Below are positions 52,044 to 61,606 of a stretch of 64,000 nucleotides of DNA, piece by piece (positions within the stretch are counted from its first letter, which is position 1; each line of letters starts with the position of its first letter). The position numbers were made by a program, and so were the translations under genes. This DNA comes from Brevundimonas sp. M20. GTDB lineage: Bacteria; Pseudomonadota; Alphaproteobacteria; Caulobacterales; Caulobacteraceae. A model generated the notes under the pieces. It worked only from the letters and a program-made list of their open reading frames with translations, was not told where the DNA came from and made no database searches. Location: contig NZ_CP041243.1 of assembly GCF_006547065.1 (NCBI RefSeq), positions 434,001 through 498,000 on the forward strand. The letters are read 5' to 3'.

Positions 52044-53003
52044 ATGCAAACCCGCCACATCCAGACCGACTCCCTCCGCCAGCAGGTTCTGGAGGCCGGC
52101 TCAGGCCCGCTCGTGCTGTTCATCCATGGCTTCCCCGAGCTGGGGATCAGCTGGCGCGCGCAGGTCGAGGCGCTGGGGCAGGCGGGCTATCACGCCGTCG
52201 CCCCGGACATGCGGGGCTATGGCGGGACGGACAAGCCTGAGCAGCGGGAGGCCTATTCGGTCCTGCATCTGGTCGGGGACATGGTCGATCTGGTGCGGGC
52301 GCTGGGGCATTCGACCTGCACCGTCGTCGGCCATGACTGGGGCGCGCCGGTCGCATGGCATTGCGCCCTGATGCGGCCGGACGTCTTCACCGCCGTGGCC
52401 TGCCTGTCGGTGCCGCTCCAGCCGCGCCGGGCCAAGGGACCGCCGACCGTAGCCATGGCCGCCATTTCGAAGCGGGCCGGGCTGGGCGAGCTCTACATCA
52501 ACCAGTTCCAGGCTCCCGGCGCCCATTCCGTGTTCGAGGTCGATGTCGAGGCGGGCTTGCGCAAGGGCTTCTGGGCCTATGACGGCGCCACCCCGCCCGA
52601 GCTCCAGTCCACCGGCTTCATCCAGCCGGGTGAGAATTTCATCTCCACTGTCCCCGAAGATGCGCCCCTGCCGCCGTGGATGAGCGCCGACCATTTCGCA
52701 GAGTATGTCGCGGCGTTCGAGGCGGGCGGCTTCCGCGCTCCGCTGGACTGGTATCGCTGTATCGACCTGAACTGGTCGCTGACGGCCTTCCTGCAGGACG
52801 CGCAGGTGCGCGTGCCGGGCGCCTTCATGGTCGGCGACCGCGACCCGGTGCGGCACTACTCCGGCCAGCACGAGGCGGGGCTGAAGGCGCTGGTTCCGGA
52901 CCTCCGCTCAGAGGTCGTCGTCCCCGGCGCAGGTCACTGGATCCAGCAGGAACGGCCCGAGGTGGTGAATGGGTGGCTGCTGAAGTTTCTGGACGGGCTG
53001 TGA
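52044..53003 (+). CDS. Alpha/beta-fold epoxide hydrolase
   Basis: 319 residues. HGFPELGISW is the oxyanion segment, Asp98 in VVGHDWGAPVAW is the nucleophile of soluble epoxide hydrolases, GDRDP gives the acid and His298 in GAGHWIQQERPE completes the triad. The two cap-domain Tyr that open the epoxide are plausible but not placed. It opens epoxides to diols; the substrate is unknown. A haloalkane dehalogenase is less likely given HGFPE and the Tyr-bearing cap. Confidence 0.9.
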   Translation: MQTRHIQTDSLRQQVLEAGSGPLVLFIHGFPELGISWRAQVEALGQAGYHAVAPDMRGYGGTDKPEQREAYSVLHLVGDMVDLVRALGHSTCTVVGHDWGAPVAWHCALMRPDVFTAVACLSVPLQPRRAKGPPTVAMAAISKRAGLGELYINQFQAPGAHSVFEVDVEAGLRKGFWAYDGATPPELQSTGFIQPGENFISTVPEDAPLPPWMSADHFAEYVAAFEAGGFRAPLDWYRCIDLNWSLTAFLQDAQVRVPGAFMVGDRDPVRHYSGQHEAGLKALVPDLRSEVVVPGAGHWIQQERPEVVNGWLLKFLDGL

Positions 53004-53038
53004 GCCGGTTGACGGACCAATTTGCGGCGCCCGTGGAT

Positions 53039-53063
53039 CGGTACGTCCAATTTTGACGTACCG
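53039..53063. terminator. Hairpin after epoxide hydrolase
   Basis: CGGTACGTC (53039-53047) and GACGTACCG (53055-53063), perfect 9-bp stem with loop CAATTTT. It follows the stop by 36 bases and lies in a convergent interval. Confidence 0.55.
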
Positions 53064-53166
53064 GCGTGCCACACTGTGCCCCGGTCTTTGAAATCGCGAT
53101 CCGAACCGTTCGCTTCCGGTTGAGTGGAGGCCTCAAGCTCTGCCAAGCGCGAAAAAGTGCACCTTT

Positions 53167-53193
53167 GTGCACTCAAAAAATATTTGAGTGCAC
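53167..53193. terminator. Hairpin after the LLM flavoprotein gene (convergent)
   Basis: GTGCACTCAAA and TTTGAGTGCAC, perfect 11-bp stem around AAATA, with a third GTGCAC just upstream at 53158-53163. Strikingly AT-rich in this GC-rich DNA. It is placed ten bases after the flavoprotein stop and could end transcripts in both directions, or be an operator. Confidence 0.55.
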
Positions 53194-53203
53194 CCTGTGC
53201 GGA

Positions 53204-54220
<1,017 letters not shown>

Positions 54221-54258
54221 TCAAGTCCTGTCCGGTTACGGATTGCGACGAAACGGGG

Positions 54259-54368
54259 GTGAAGAGTGAGTGGTGCGTGGTGAGCAGTGCTTATTGGGGC
54301 AGCAGGAGGCGGCGGCTCACGGCGCGGCCAGCATCGCCCGCCTTCTCGACTCACCACTCACTCTTCAC
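54259..54368. repeat. Inverted repeat with perfect 17-base arms
   Basis: GTGAAGAGTGAGTGGTG (54259-54275) and CACCACTCACTCTTCAC (54352-54368) are exact reverse complements separated by 76 bases. It lies between divergent genes. A dispersed intergenic repeat is the likely explanation. Confidence 0.75.
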
Positions 54369-54416
54369 TCGCCACAAACGAGAGGCGCGCATAGGCTCCC
54401 CGGAATGGAGGGCTCC

Positions 54417-55766
54417 ATGACCATTCTTTCGCCGATCCTCGCCGTCGCCGTGGCCGTCGCGCCCGCACAGGTCTCGCCCGACATCACAGGCGCCTGGGAG
54501 GGGCGGTTGTCGGTGGGCGGGCAGTCGATCCGCATCGTCTTCAACGTCGCCGCCGACGGCGCGACCACCATGGACAGCCCCGATCAGGGCGCGCGGGGCA
54601 TTCCCGCGACCTCGGCGGTCGAAGGGCGCACGGTCCGCTTCACCGTCTCCGCCATCAACGGTCGTTTCGAGGGCTTGCTGGCCGAGGACGGGCGCAGTCT
54701 GTCCGGCACGCTGGCGCAGGGCGGCGTGAGCGCGCCCATGCAGTTCCAGCGGGGCGAGATCGCCGCCGGGCCGTCGCGTCCGCAAACGCCGCGGCCGCCG
54801 TTCGCCTATCGCAGCGAAGACGTGGCTTTCGACAACCCGGCCGCGCCGGGCGTGCGGCTGGCCGGAACCCTGACCCTGCCGCAGGGATCGGGGCCGTTCC
54901 CGGCGGCGGTGCTGGTCACCGGTTCGGGCGCGCAGGATCGGGACGAGACCATTCTGGATCACAAGCCCTTCGCCGTCTGGGCCGACGTCCTGACCAGGCG
55001 GGGCGTGGCCGTGCTGCGCTACGATGATCGGGGCGTGGCCGCCTCGACCGGCAGCTTCCTGGGCTCCACCGTCGCCGACTTCGCCGGCGACGCCCGCGCC
55101 GCCGTGGACTACCTGCTGACCCGGCAGGACATCGACCATGGCCGGATCGGGGTGATCGGTCACAGCGAGGGCGGGACCATCGCCCCGATGCTGGTGCAGG
55201 ACGGCGCGCCGCTGGCGTGGATCGTGACGCTGGCGGGCCCGACCGTCTCCGGCGGTGCGATCATCGAGGAACAGGCCCACCTGATCCGCGTCGCCTCCGG
55301 TGCGACACCGGAACAGGATGCCGCTCTGGGCGACCTGCAGGCGTCCCTGATGCGCGCCGTCGCGGACAACGCCGATGATCCGGCGGCGGTCGCGCGCGAG
55401 GTCGAGGCCATTCTGGTTGCGGCGGGCCAGCCACAGGCGCAGGCCGCGTCGACGGCCGCCCAGATGAGCTCGGCCTACTATCGTCAGATGATCGCGCACG
55501 ACCCGTCGGACTCCTTGCGCGCCGTCCGCGTGCCCATGCTGGCCCTGTACGGGAGCAAGGACCTTCAGGTCTCGGCTGATCAGAACGGTCCGGCCCTGCG
55601 TGCGCTCAAGCCGGATGCCGACATCGTCGTCCTGCCCGGCCTGAACCACCTGCTCCAGCCCGCGACGACCGGTCTGATGGCGGAGTACGGGCAGATCGAG
55701 ACCACCCTCGCGCCAGAGGCGATCTCGACCGTGGTCGACTGGGTCGCGGCGCGCAGCGGGCTGTGA
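54417..55766 (+). CDS. Secreted alpha/beta hydrolase
   Basis: 449 residues from ATG 54417 with GGAGG five bases upstream. The signal peptide ends near APAQ, followed by a beta-rich N-terminal domain (residues about 25-120, ITGAWEGRLSVGGQSIRI) and a hydrolase domain with VLVTGSGAQDRDE, LRYDDRGVAAS, IGVIGHSEGGTIAP (nucleophile Ser) and PGLNHLLQ (His). This layout matches the large group of secreted prolyl-oligopeptidase-like esterases of unknown substrate. Its end is six bases from the convergent pirin gene. Confidence 0.88.
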   Translation: MTILSPILAVAVAVAPAQVSPDITGAWEGRLSVGGQSIRIVFNVAADGATTMDSPDQGARGIPATSAVEGRTVRFTVSAINGRFEGLLAEDGRSLSGTLAQGGVSAPMQFQRGEIAAGPSRPQTPRPPFAYRSEDVAFDNPAAPGVRLAGTLTLPQGSGPFPAAVLVTGSGAQDRDETILDHKPFAVWADVLTRRGVAVLRYDDRGVAASTGSFLGSTVADFAGDARAAVDYLLTRQDIDHGRIGVIGHSEGGTIAPMLVQDGAPLAWIVTLAGPTVSGGAIIEEQAHLIRVASGATPEQDAALGDLQASLMRAVADNADDPAAVAREVEAILVAAGQPQAQAASTAAQMSSAYYRQMIAHDPSDSLRAVRVPMLALYGSKDLQVSADQNGPALRALKPDADIVVLPGLNHLLQPATTGLMAEYGQIETTLAPEAISTVVDWVAARSGL

Positions 55767-55772
55767 GCCGCC

Positions 55773-56705
55773 TCAGACGGGGTGGGTCGGTTCCGGCTTC
55801 TCCGGCGCCGGTTCCGGCGTGGCGGGCACGTCGGGCAGGGGGATGAACTCCAGGTCGTCCTCGGCGGGCAGGGCCATGCGTCCGGCCTTCCAGTCCGCCT
55901 TGGCCTGATCGATCCGCTCCTGCGAGGACGAGACGAAATTCCACCAGATCACGCGTGGCCCCACGGGCTCGCCGCCCAGCACCATGACCGACGACGGGCG
56001 GATCGCCTTCACGGTCGGTTCGGCGGTGGGCTCCAGCACGATCATCTGGCCTTCGTGGAAGGTGCGGTCGCCGACCTCGATCTCGCCCTTCACCACATAG
56101 AGGGCGCGTTCGGAATAGCCGCCCGCGCCCTTGCCCGGAGGCGGCGCGGTCCGCACGCCTTCGGCCAGTTCCCAGTGAACGTAGAACAGCGGCGACGACA
56201 CGGGCGCCAAGGCCTTGGCGCCGTAGGCCTCGCCCGCGACCAGACGGGCGAACAGACCCGCGTTCTCATAGGCGGGCTGGCCGTCCTCGCCGAAGTGGTG
56301 GAAGGCGGGGGCGGTTTCTTCCAGTTCCTTGGGCAGGGCGACCCAGGCCTGCATTCCGTGCATCGCCCCGCCCTGGCTCTTCTTCAGCGGATCGGTGCGT
56401 TCGGAGTGGACGATCCCGCTGCCCGCGGTCATCCAGTTCACCTCGCCCGGGCGGATCGCCTCGGTGGCGCCGGTGTTGTCCCGGTGCATGATCTCGCCCT
56501 CGAACAGATAGGTCAGGGTCGACAGGCCGATATGCGGGTGAGGCCGCACATTGATCGCCTCGCTGCCCGGCGCGAACTCCGCCGGCCCCATCTGGTCCAG
56601 GAAGATGAACGGCCCCACCATCCGGCGCGAATGGAAGGGCAGCACGCGGCCGACCTCGAATCCGCCCAGGTCCTTGCGGCGCGCGTCGATCACCAGTTCG
56701 ATCAT
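55773..56705 (-). CDS. Pirin family protein
   Basis: 310 residues, bicupin. The metal site is NVRPHPHIGLSTLTY with two His, then AGSGIVHSER supplying His and Glu. The C-terminal cupin has GYSERALYVVKGEIEVG. Some bacterial pirins have quercetinase activity; others modulate pyruvate dehydrogenase. The end PATPEPAPEKPEPTHPV is a Pro-rich tail. It lies 37 bases downstream of the Lrp regulator on the same strand and may be co-transcribed with it. Confidence 0.9.
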   Translation of the reverse strand: MIELVIDARRKDLGGFEVGRVLPFHSRRMVGPFIFLDQMGPAEFAPGSEAINVRPHPHIGLSTLTYLFEGEIMHRDNTGATEAIRPGEVNWMTAGSGIVHSERTDPLKKSQGGAMHGMQAWVALPKELEETAPAFHHFGEDGQPAYENAGLFARLVAGEAYGAKALAPVSSPLFYVHWELAEGVRTAPPPGKGAGGYSERALYVVKGEIEVGDRTFHEGQMIVLEPTAEPTVKAIRPSSVMVLGGEPVGPRVIWWNFVSSSQERIDQAKADWKAGRMALPAEDDLEFIPLPDVPATPEPAPEKPEPTHPV

Positions 56706-56742
56706 GTCTGTGTCCCCCGGCCCGTCCCTGGGCCGACCGTCA

Positions 56743-57231
56743 CTATCCGACGTGCGGGGTCACGATGCCAAGGGGGAGGGTGGTCACATTCTTCACGCCC
56801 CGGGTGACGATGTGGCTCTCGCAGTCCGACACGATGTTCAGGCTGAGCAGTTTCTCACGCAGGAACTTGTCGAAGGCGTGCATGTCGGAGGTGATGATCC
56901 GCAGCACATAGTCCTCGCGGCCGGTGATGGTGGCGCACTGCACCACCTCGGGCCAGTGAGCGACGGCGGCCTCGAAGGTGTCCAGATTCTCGCTTGAAGG
57001 CAGGCTCAGCTTGACGATGGCGTAGACCTCGAAGTCCAGGCCCAGTTTGTCGGCGTCCAGCAGCGTAACGCGCTTGCGGATGAAGCCGGTATCCTCCAGC
57101 CTCTTGATCCGTCGCCAGCAGGGCGAGGCGCTCAGACCGACACGGTCGGCGACCTCTGCAACCGACAATCCGGCGTCCTGTTGAAGGATGTCCAGAATTC
57201 GGGCGTCGACGGGATCCAGCTCTTCGGCCAA
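56743..57231 (-). CDS. Lrp/AsnC-family regulator, probably of the bkd operon
   Basis: 162 residues from a likely TTG start at 57231 with GGAG seven bases upstream; the frame continues to 57282 without a good site. The N-terminal helix-turn-helix (ILDILQQDAGLSVAEVADRVGLSASPCWRRIKRLE) and the RAM domain (AIVKLSLP, VVQCATITGREDYVLRI) are complete. Lrp-type BkdR proteins sense branched-chain amino acids and activate bkd genes. The divergent placement before the E1alpha gene supports that role. Confidence 0.9.
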   Translation of the reverse strand: MAEELDPVDARILDILQQDAGLSVAEVADRVGLSASPCWRRIKRLEDTGFIRKRVTLLDADKLGLDFEVYAIVKLSLPSSENLDTFEAAVAHWPEVVQCATITGREDYVLRIITSDMHAFDKFLREKLLSLNIVSDCESHIVTRGVKNVTTLPLGIVTPHVG

Positions 57232-57244
57232 TGCGTTTCTCCAC

Positions 57245-57268
57245 TTATTATTATAGCGCAATAAAATA
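57245..57268. promoter_or_regulatory. AT-rich dyad between Lrp regulator and bkd operon
   Basis: TTATAGCGCAATAA (57251-57264) is a dyad (TTAT, ATAA) inside an AT-rich stretch within the 147-base divergent region. Lrp proteins favour such sites, so it is a candidate operator for both sides. Confidence 0.5.
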
Positions 57269-57378
57269 CCCGCGATGTGCACAAGGCAAGGTCAAAATCG
57301 AGCGAGCCTTGGCGCCGACCTCGTGCTAGATCGCTGATTGAGGAAAACGCGCTCGGATCAACCGGACGGCAGGACGGA

Positions 57379-58614
57379 ATGAAGAAGCCCAATACGCCCC
57401 AATTGTCATTGCGCGTGCCCGAGCCCTCGGGCCGGCCGGGCGACGCCCCGGATTTCAGCCACCTGCGGTTCGACGCCGCCGGGGCTGTGGATCGCCCGGA
57501 CGTGGCGTCCACGCCGTATGAGATGCGCGATCACGCCTTCCAGCTGGTCCGCGTGCTGGACGATGACGGCAAGGCGGTCGGGCCCTGGAATCCGAATCTG
57601 GACCCGGAGACCCTGCGTCAGGGCCTGAAGGCCATGATCCTGACCCGCGCCTTCGACGACCGGATGCACCGCGCCCACCGTCAGGGGAAGACCAGCTTCT
57701 ATATGAAGTGCACCGGCGAGGAGGCCATCGCGGTCGCGCAGGGGATGATCCTGCGCCGGGAGGACATGGGCTTCCCGACCTATCGCCAGCAGGGACTGCT
57801 GATCTCGCGCGGCTATCCGCTGGTCGAGATGATGAACCAGATCTATTCGAACGCTTCCGACCCGATCAAGGGCCGCCAGCTGCCGATCATGTACTCGTCG
57901 AAAGAGTACGGCTTCTTCACGATCTCGGGGAACCTGGGCACCCAGGTGCCGCAGGCCGTCGGCTGGGCCATGGCCAGCGCCTACAAGGGCGATGACAAGA
58001 TCGCCATCAGCTGGATCGGTGACGGAGCCACGGCGGAAGGCGATTTCCACAACGCCCTGACCTTCGCCGCCGTCTACCGCGCGCCGGTGATCCTGAACGT
58101 TGTCAACAACCAGTGGGCCATCTCGTCCTTCATGGGCATCGCGGGCGGTCTGGAGACCACCTTCGCGTCCAAGGCCATCGGCTACGGCCTTCCGGCCCTG
58201 CGCGTGGACGGCAACGACTTCCTCGCCGTCTGGGCCGCCACCAAGTGGGCCGAGGAGCGGGCGCGCACCAATCAGGGCGCGACGGTCATCGAGCTGTTCA
58301 CCTACCGGGGCGCGCCCCACTCCACCTCGGACGACCCCAGCCGCTACCGCCCGGGTGACGAGCACGAGAAGTGGCCGCTGGGTGATCCGGTGGACCGCCT
58401 GAAGCAGCACCTGATCGCGCTGGGCGAATGGTCCGAGGCGCAGCAGGAAGAGGCCGAGAAGGATGCGGTTGAACAGGTCCGCGCCGCCGGCAAGGAATCC
58501 GAAGCCATCGGCACGCTCGGCCAGTCGCGTCCCAGCGTGAAGACCATGTTCGAGGAAGTCTTCGCCACCGAGGACTGGCGCCTTGTGGAACAACGTCGCG
58601 AGGTCGGAGTCTGA
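57379..58614 (+). CDS. bkdA1: 2-oxoisovalerate dehydrogenase E1 alpha subunit
   Basis: 411 residues from ATG 57379; the in-frame start at 57277 is inside the promoter. It carries the thiamine diphosphate motif GDGATAEGDFHNALTFA to NNQWAIS, and FPTYRQQGLLISRGYPL and YRGAPHSTSDDPSRYRP, the phosphorylation-loop region of branched-chain E1. With E1beta it decarboxylates 2-oxoisovalerate, 2-oxoisocaproate and 2-oxo-3-methylvalerate and acylates the E2 lipoyl group. First gene of bkdA1-bkdA2-bkdB-(secreted protein)-lpd. Confidence 0.95.
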   Translation: MKKPNTPQLSLRVPEPSGRPGDAPDFSHLRFDAAGAVDRPDVASTPYEMRDHAFQLVRVLDDDGKAVGPWNPNLDPETLRQGLKAMILTRAFDDRMHRAHRQGKTSFYMKCTGEEAIAVAQGMILRREDMGFPTYRQQGLLISRGYPLVEMMNQIYSNASDPIKGRQLPIMYSSKEYGFFTISGNLGTQVPQAVGWAMASAYKGDDKIAISWIGDGATAEGDFHNALTFAAVYRAPVILNVVNNQWAISSFMGIAGGLETTFASKAIGYGLPALRVDGNDFLAVWAATKWAEERARTNQGATVIELFTYRGAPHSTSDDPSRYRPGDEHEKWPLGDPVDRLKQHLIALGEWSEAQQEEAEKDAVEQVRAAGKESEAIGTLGQSRPSVKTMFEEVFATEDWRLVEQRREVGV

Positions 58615-58616
58615 CC

Positions 58617-59741
58617 ATGGCCGAGCAAACCACCTTCACCGAGGTCGACCGCACCGACGGCGTCGAGCCCGACATGGTCACTGCCTCCAACGCCCCGGCC
58701 TCGACGCCTGCGAGCGGCGACGTTGTGCCGATGAACATGATCCAGGCCCTGAACTCGGCCCTGGACGTCAAGATGGCCGAGGACGGCAACGTCCTGTCGT
58801 TCGGCGAGGACGCCGGGTATTTCGGCGGTGTCTTCCGCGTCACCGACCAGCTGCAGCAGAAGCACGGCCTGACCCGCAGCTTCGACGCCCCGATTTCGGA
58901 ATGCGGCATCGTCGCCGCGGCCATCGGCATGGGCGCCTATGGCCTGCGTCCGGTCGTGGAGATCCAGTTCGCCGACTACATCTATCCGGCCTACGACCAG
59001 ATCGTCTCGGAAGCCGCCAAGCTGCGCTACCGCTCGGGCGGGCAGTTCACGTCTCCGATCACCGTCCGCAGCCCCTACGGCGGCGGCATCTTCGGCGGCC
59101 AGACGCACAGCCAGTCGCCGGAAAGCCTGTTCACTCACATCGCCGGCCTGAAGGTCGTGGTGCCGTCCAACCCCTATGACGCCAAGGGCCTGCTGACGGC
59201 CTGCATCGAGGACGACGACCCCACCATCTTCTTCGAGCCCAAGCGCCTCTACAACGGCCCGTTCGACGGCTGGCACGAGAAGCCGGTCTCGCCGTGGAAG
59301 ACGCAGGAGTTCGCCCAGGTCCCGACCGGCAAATACGTCGAGCCGATCGGCAAGGCCCGCGTCATGCGCGAGGGCAATGACGTCACCATCCTGGCCTGGG
59401 GCACCATGGTCTGGGTGTCGCTTGCGGGCGCCGAACACGCGGGCGTGGACGCCGAGGTCATCGATCTGCGCACCCTCGTGCCGCTGGACATCGAGACCAT
59501 CGAGGCCTCGGTGAAGAAGACCGGCCGCTGCGTGATCGTGCACGAGGCGCCCAAGACCTCGGGCTACGGCGCCGAGCTGTCGGCGCTGGTGCAGGAGCGC
59601 TGCTTCTATCATCTGGAAGCCCCCATCGCCCGCGTCTGCGGCTGGGATACGCCTTATCCGCACGCCTTCGAGTGGGAATATTTCCCCGGCCCGCAACGCG
59701 TGGCCGACGCCCTGAAAGCCACCATGAGCGGGGGACGCTGA
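58617..59741 (+). CDS. bkdA2: 2-oxoisovalerate dehydrogenase E1 beta subunit
   Basis: 374 residues, starting two bases after E1alpha. Family strings: NVLSFGEDAGYFGGVFRVTDQLQ, DAPISECGIVAAAIGMGAYGLRPVVEIQFADYIYPA and RSPYGGGIFGGQTHSQSPE. The first 40 residues are an extra Ala/Thr-rich lead compared with standard E1beta. It completes the alpha2beta2 decarboxylase. Confidence 0.95.
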   Translation: MAEQTTFTEVDRTDGVEPDMVTASNAPASTPASGDVVPMNMIQALNSALDVKMAEDGNVLSFGEDAGYFGGVFRVTDQLQQKHGLTRSFDAPISECGIVAAAIGMGAYGLRPVVEIQFADYIYPAYDQIVSEAAKLRYRSGGQFTSPITVRSPYGGGIFGGQTHSQSPESLFTHIAGLKVVVPSNPYDAKGLLTACIEDDDPTIFFEPKRLYNGPFDGWHEKPVSPWKTQEFAQVPTGKYVEPIGKARVMREGNDVTILAWGTMVWVSLAGAEHAGVDAEVIDLRTLVPLDIETIEASVKKTGRCVIVHEAPKTSGYGAELSALVQERCFYHLEAPIARVCGWDTPYPHAFEWEYFPGPQRVADALKATMSGGR

Positions 59742-59742
59742 G

Positions 59743-61455
59743 ATGGGTCGTTTCGTCTTCAAACTGCCCGACGTGGGTGAAGGCACCGCCGAGGCTGAAC
59801 TGGTCGGCTGGCACGTGAAGGTCGGCGACGTGGTCGCCGAGGACCAGATCGTCGCCGACGTCATGACCGACAAGGCCACCGTCGAAATCACCGCCCCGGT
59901 CTCGGGCAAGGTCATCGCCATCCACGGCGAGCCCGGCCAGATGGTCCCCGTGCGCGGTCCGCTGGTGGAGTTCGAGGTCGAGGGCGCGGGCAATACCGAT
60001 TCTTCTCCCTTCCCCCTCGAGGGGGGAAGGGCCGGGGATGGGGGTGGAGCCGCCACGTCTCAGGATGTAGCGCGTGAGGTGGCGTCGAGCCCCTCGGCGC
60101 AAGCCATTCAGCAGTCTGCCACCACCCCCACCCAACCCTCCCCCCTCGAGGGGGAGGGCTTGGCTGGAGCTGCCAACTACGTCTTCAAACTGCCCGACGT
60201 GGGCGAAGGCACGGCCGAGGCCGAACTGGTCGGCTGGCATGTGAAGGTCGGCGACGCCGTGTCCGAGGACCAGATCCTCGCCGACGTCATGACCGACAAG
60301 GCCACGGTCGAGATCACCTCGCCGGTGTCCGGCGTGGTCGTCGCCCTGCACGGCGAGCCCGGTCAGGCCTCCGCCGTCGGCGGTCCGCTGGTCAGCTTCA
60401 AGGTCGAGGGCAAGGGCAACGTTTCGGCCGCTCCGGAAGCCCCGAAACCGGCAGAGAATTCGACGACGGTTTCGGGTGGGAAAGCGGATACGGCGAAGGC
60501 CACTCCGAAGACTTCGACGACGGCTTCCGTGCCGGTCGCCGCCGACAGCAAGCCGCGCACCCTGTCCGACCGCAACCAGCGCCCGCTGGCCTCGCCCGCC
60601 GTGCGCAACCGCGCTCGCGATCTGGGTGTCGAGCTGCAGTTCGTGCCGGGCTCCGGCCCGGCCGGTCGCATCGAACACGCCGACCTCGACGCCTTTGTCG
60701 CCGGCGGCGCGCGGACGTCCACGTCCGCCTCTTCCTCTTCGACCTATGCGAAGGCTGAAGGAACCACCGAGGTCCGCATCATCGGCCTGCGCCGCAAGAT
60801 CGCGGAGAAGATGGCCGAGAGCGTCCGTCGCATCCCGCACATCACCTATGTCGAGGAGATCGACGTCACGGCGCTGGAGGAGCTGCGCGCTCATCTGAAC
60901 GCCGAGGCGAAGAAGACCGGCAAGGCCAAGCTGAACGTCCTGCCGTTCATCGCCCGCGCCATCGTGGTGGCGCTGCGCGACCAGCCGCAGATCAACGCCA
61001 CCTACGACGACGAGGCGGGCATCCTGACCCAGCACGCCGCCGTGCATCTGGGCATCGCCGCCCAGACGCCGAACGGCCTGATGGTGCCGGTGGTTCGCCA
61101 CGCCGAGGCCCGTGACCCCTACGACACCGCCCTTGAGATCGCTCGCGTCTCGGGCGCGGCCAAGGACGGTTCGGCCAAGCGCGAGGAGCTATCCGGCTCG
61201 ACCATCACCATCACCTCGCTGGGCACGCTGGGCGGGGTGGTTCACACCCCGATCATCAACCACCCGGAAGTCGCCATCGTCGGTCCGAACAAGATCATCG
61301 AACGCGTCGTGGTGAAGGACGGCCAGATGGTCGTCCGCAAGATGATGAACCTGTCGTCGTCCTTCGATCACCGCATCGTCGACGGCCATGACGCGGCCGT
61401 CTTCGTGCAACGCATCAAGGGCCTGCTGGAGCATCCCGCGACGCTGTGGATGTAA
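59743..61455 (+). CDS. bkdB: Branched-chain 2-oxoacid dehydrogenase E2 with two lipoyl domains
   Basis: 570 residues, starting one base after E1beta. Domains: lipoyl 1 (1-80, Lys44 in DVMTDKATVE), linker (about 82-145), lipoyl 2 (146-222, Lys186), Ala/Thr/Lys linker, E1/E3-binding domain (about 283-320, ASPAVRNRARDLGVEL), and catalytic domain ending SSSFDHRIVDGHD with His543. It transfers the acyl group from lipoyl to CoA. Branched-chain E2 normally has one lipoyl domain; here the two are almost identical in protein and DNA. The first linker (PFPLEGGRAGDGGG to PTQPSPLEGEGLAG) is encoded by a type A intergenic repeat. Confidence 0.94.
   Translation: MGRFVFKLPDVGEGTAEAELVGWHVKVGDVVAEDQIVADVMTDKATVEITAPVSGKVIAIHGEPGQMVPVRGPLVEFEVEGAGNTDSSPFPLEGGRAGDGGGAATSQDVAREVASSPSAQAIQQSATTPTQPSPLEGEGLAGAANYVFKLPDVGEGTAEAELVGWHVKVGDAVSEDQILADVMTDKATVEITSPVSGVVVALHGEPGQASAVGGPLVSFKVEGKGNVSAAPEAPKPAENSTTVSGGKADTAKATPKTSTTASVPVAADSKPRTLSDRNQRPLASPAVRNRARDLGVELQFVPGSGPAGRIEHADLDAFVAGGARTSTSASSSSTYAKAEGTTEVRIIGLRRKIAEKMAESVRRIPHITYVEEIDVTALEELRAHLNAEAKKTGKAKLNVLPFIARAIVVALRDQPQINATYDDEAGILTQHAAVHLGIAAQTPNGLMVPVVRHAEARDPYDTALEIARVSGAAKDGSAKREELSGSTITITSLGTLGGVVHTPIINHPEVAIVGPNKIIERVVVKDGQMVVRKMMNLSSSFDHRIVDGHDAAVFVQRIKGLLEHPATLWM
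60005..60158 (+). repeat. Type A composite palindromic repeat inside the E2 gene
   Basis: Left arm 60005-60047 (CTCCCTTCCCCCTCGA then AAGGGCCGGGGATGGGGGTG) and right arm 60122-60158 (ACCCCCACCCAACCCTCC, CTCGAGGGGGAGGG) correspond, in reverse order and orientation, to the unit at 4971-5121. The spacer is about 74 bases in both. It is read in frame as part of the protein linker. Confidence 0.75.
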
Positions 61456-61461
61456 CCCCTG

Positions 61462-61597
61462 TCCGCTCATCCCGGCGAAAGTCGGGACCCAGTGCTTTGG
61501 GTGATGGAGCGGAGAGGCGTTTGATGAGGCGGCAAGCCTGAGGCTGCGGCGTCAGGCTGGACAGAACTGGGTCCGGGCTTTCGCCGGGATGAGCGGA
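61462..61597. repeat. Inverted repeat, type B, after the E2 gene
   Basis: TCCGCTCATCCCGGCGAAAG (61462-61481, continuing to CAGT at 61493) is mirrored by ACTGGGTCC to GGGATGAGCGGA (61566-61597). It supplies the ATG at 61589 and part of the ribosome site of the next gene. A related half occurs at 9617-9643. Confidence 0.7.
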
Positions 61598-61606
61598 GGA
61601 GAGAAG

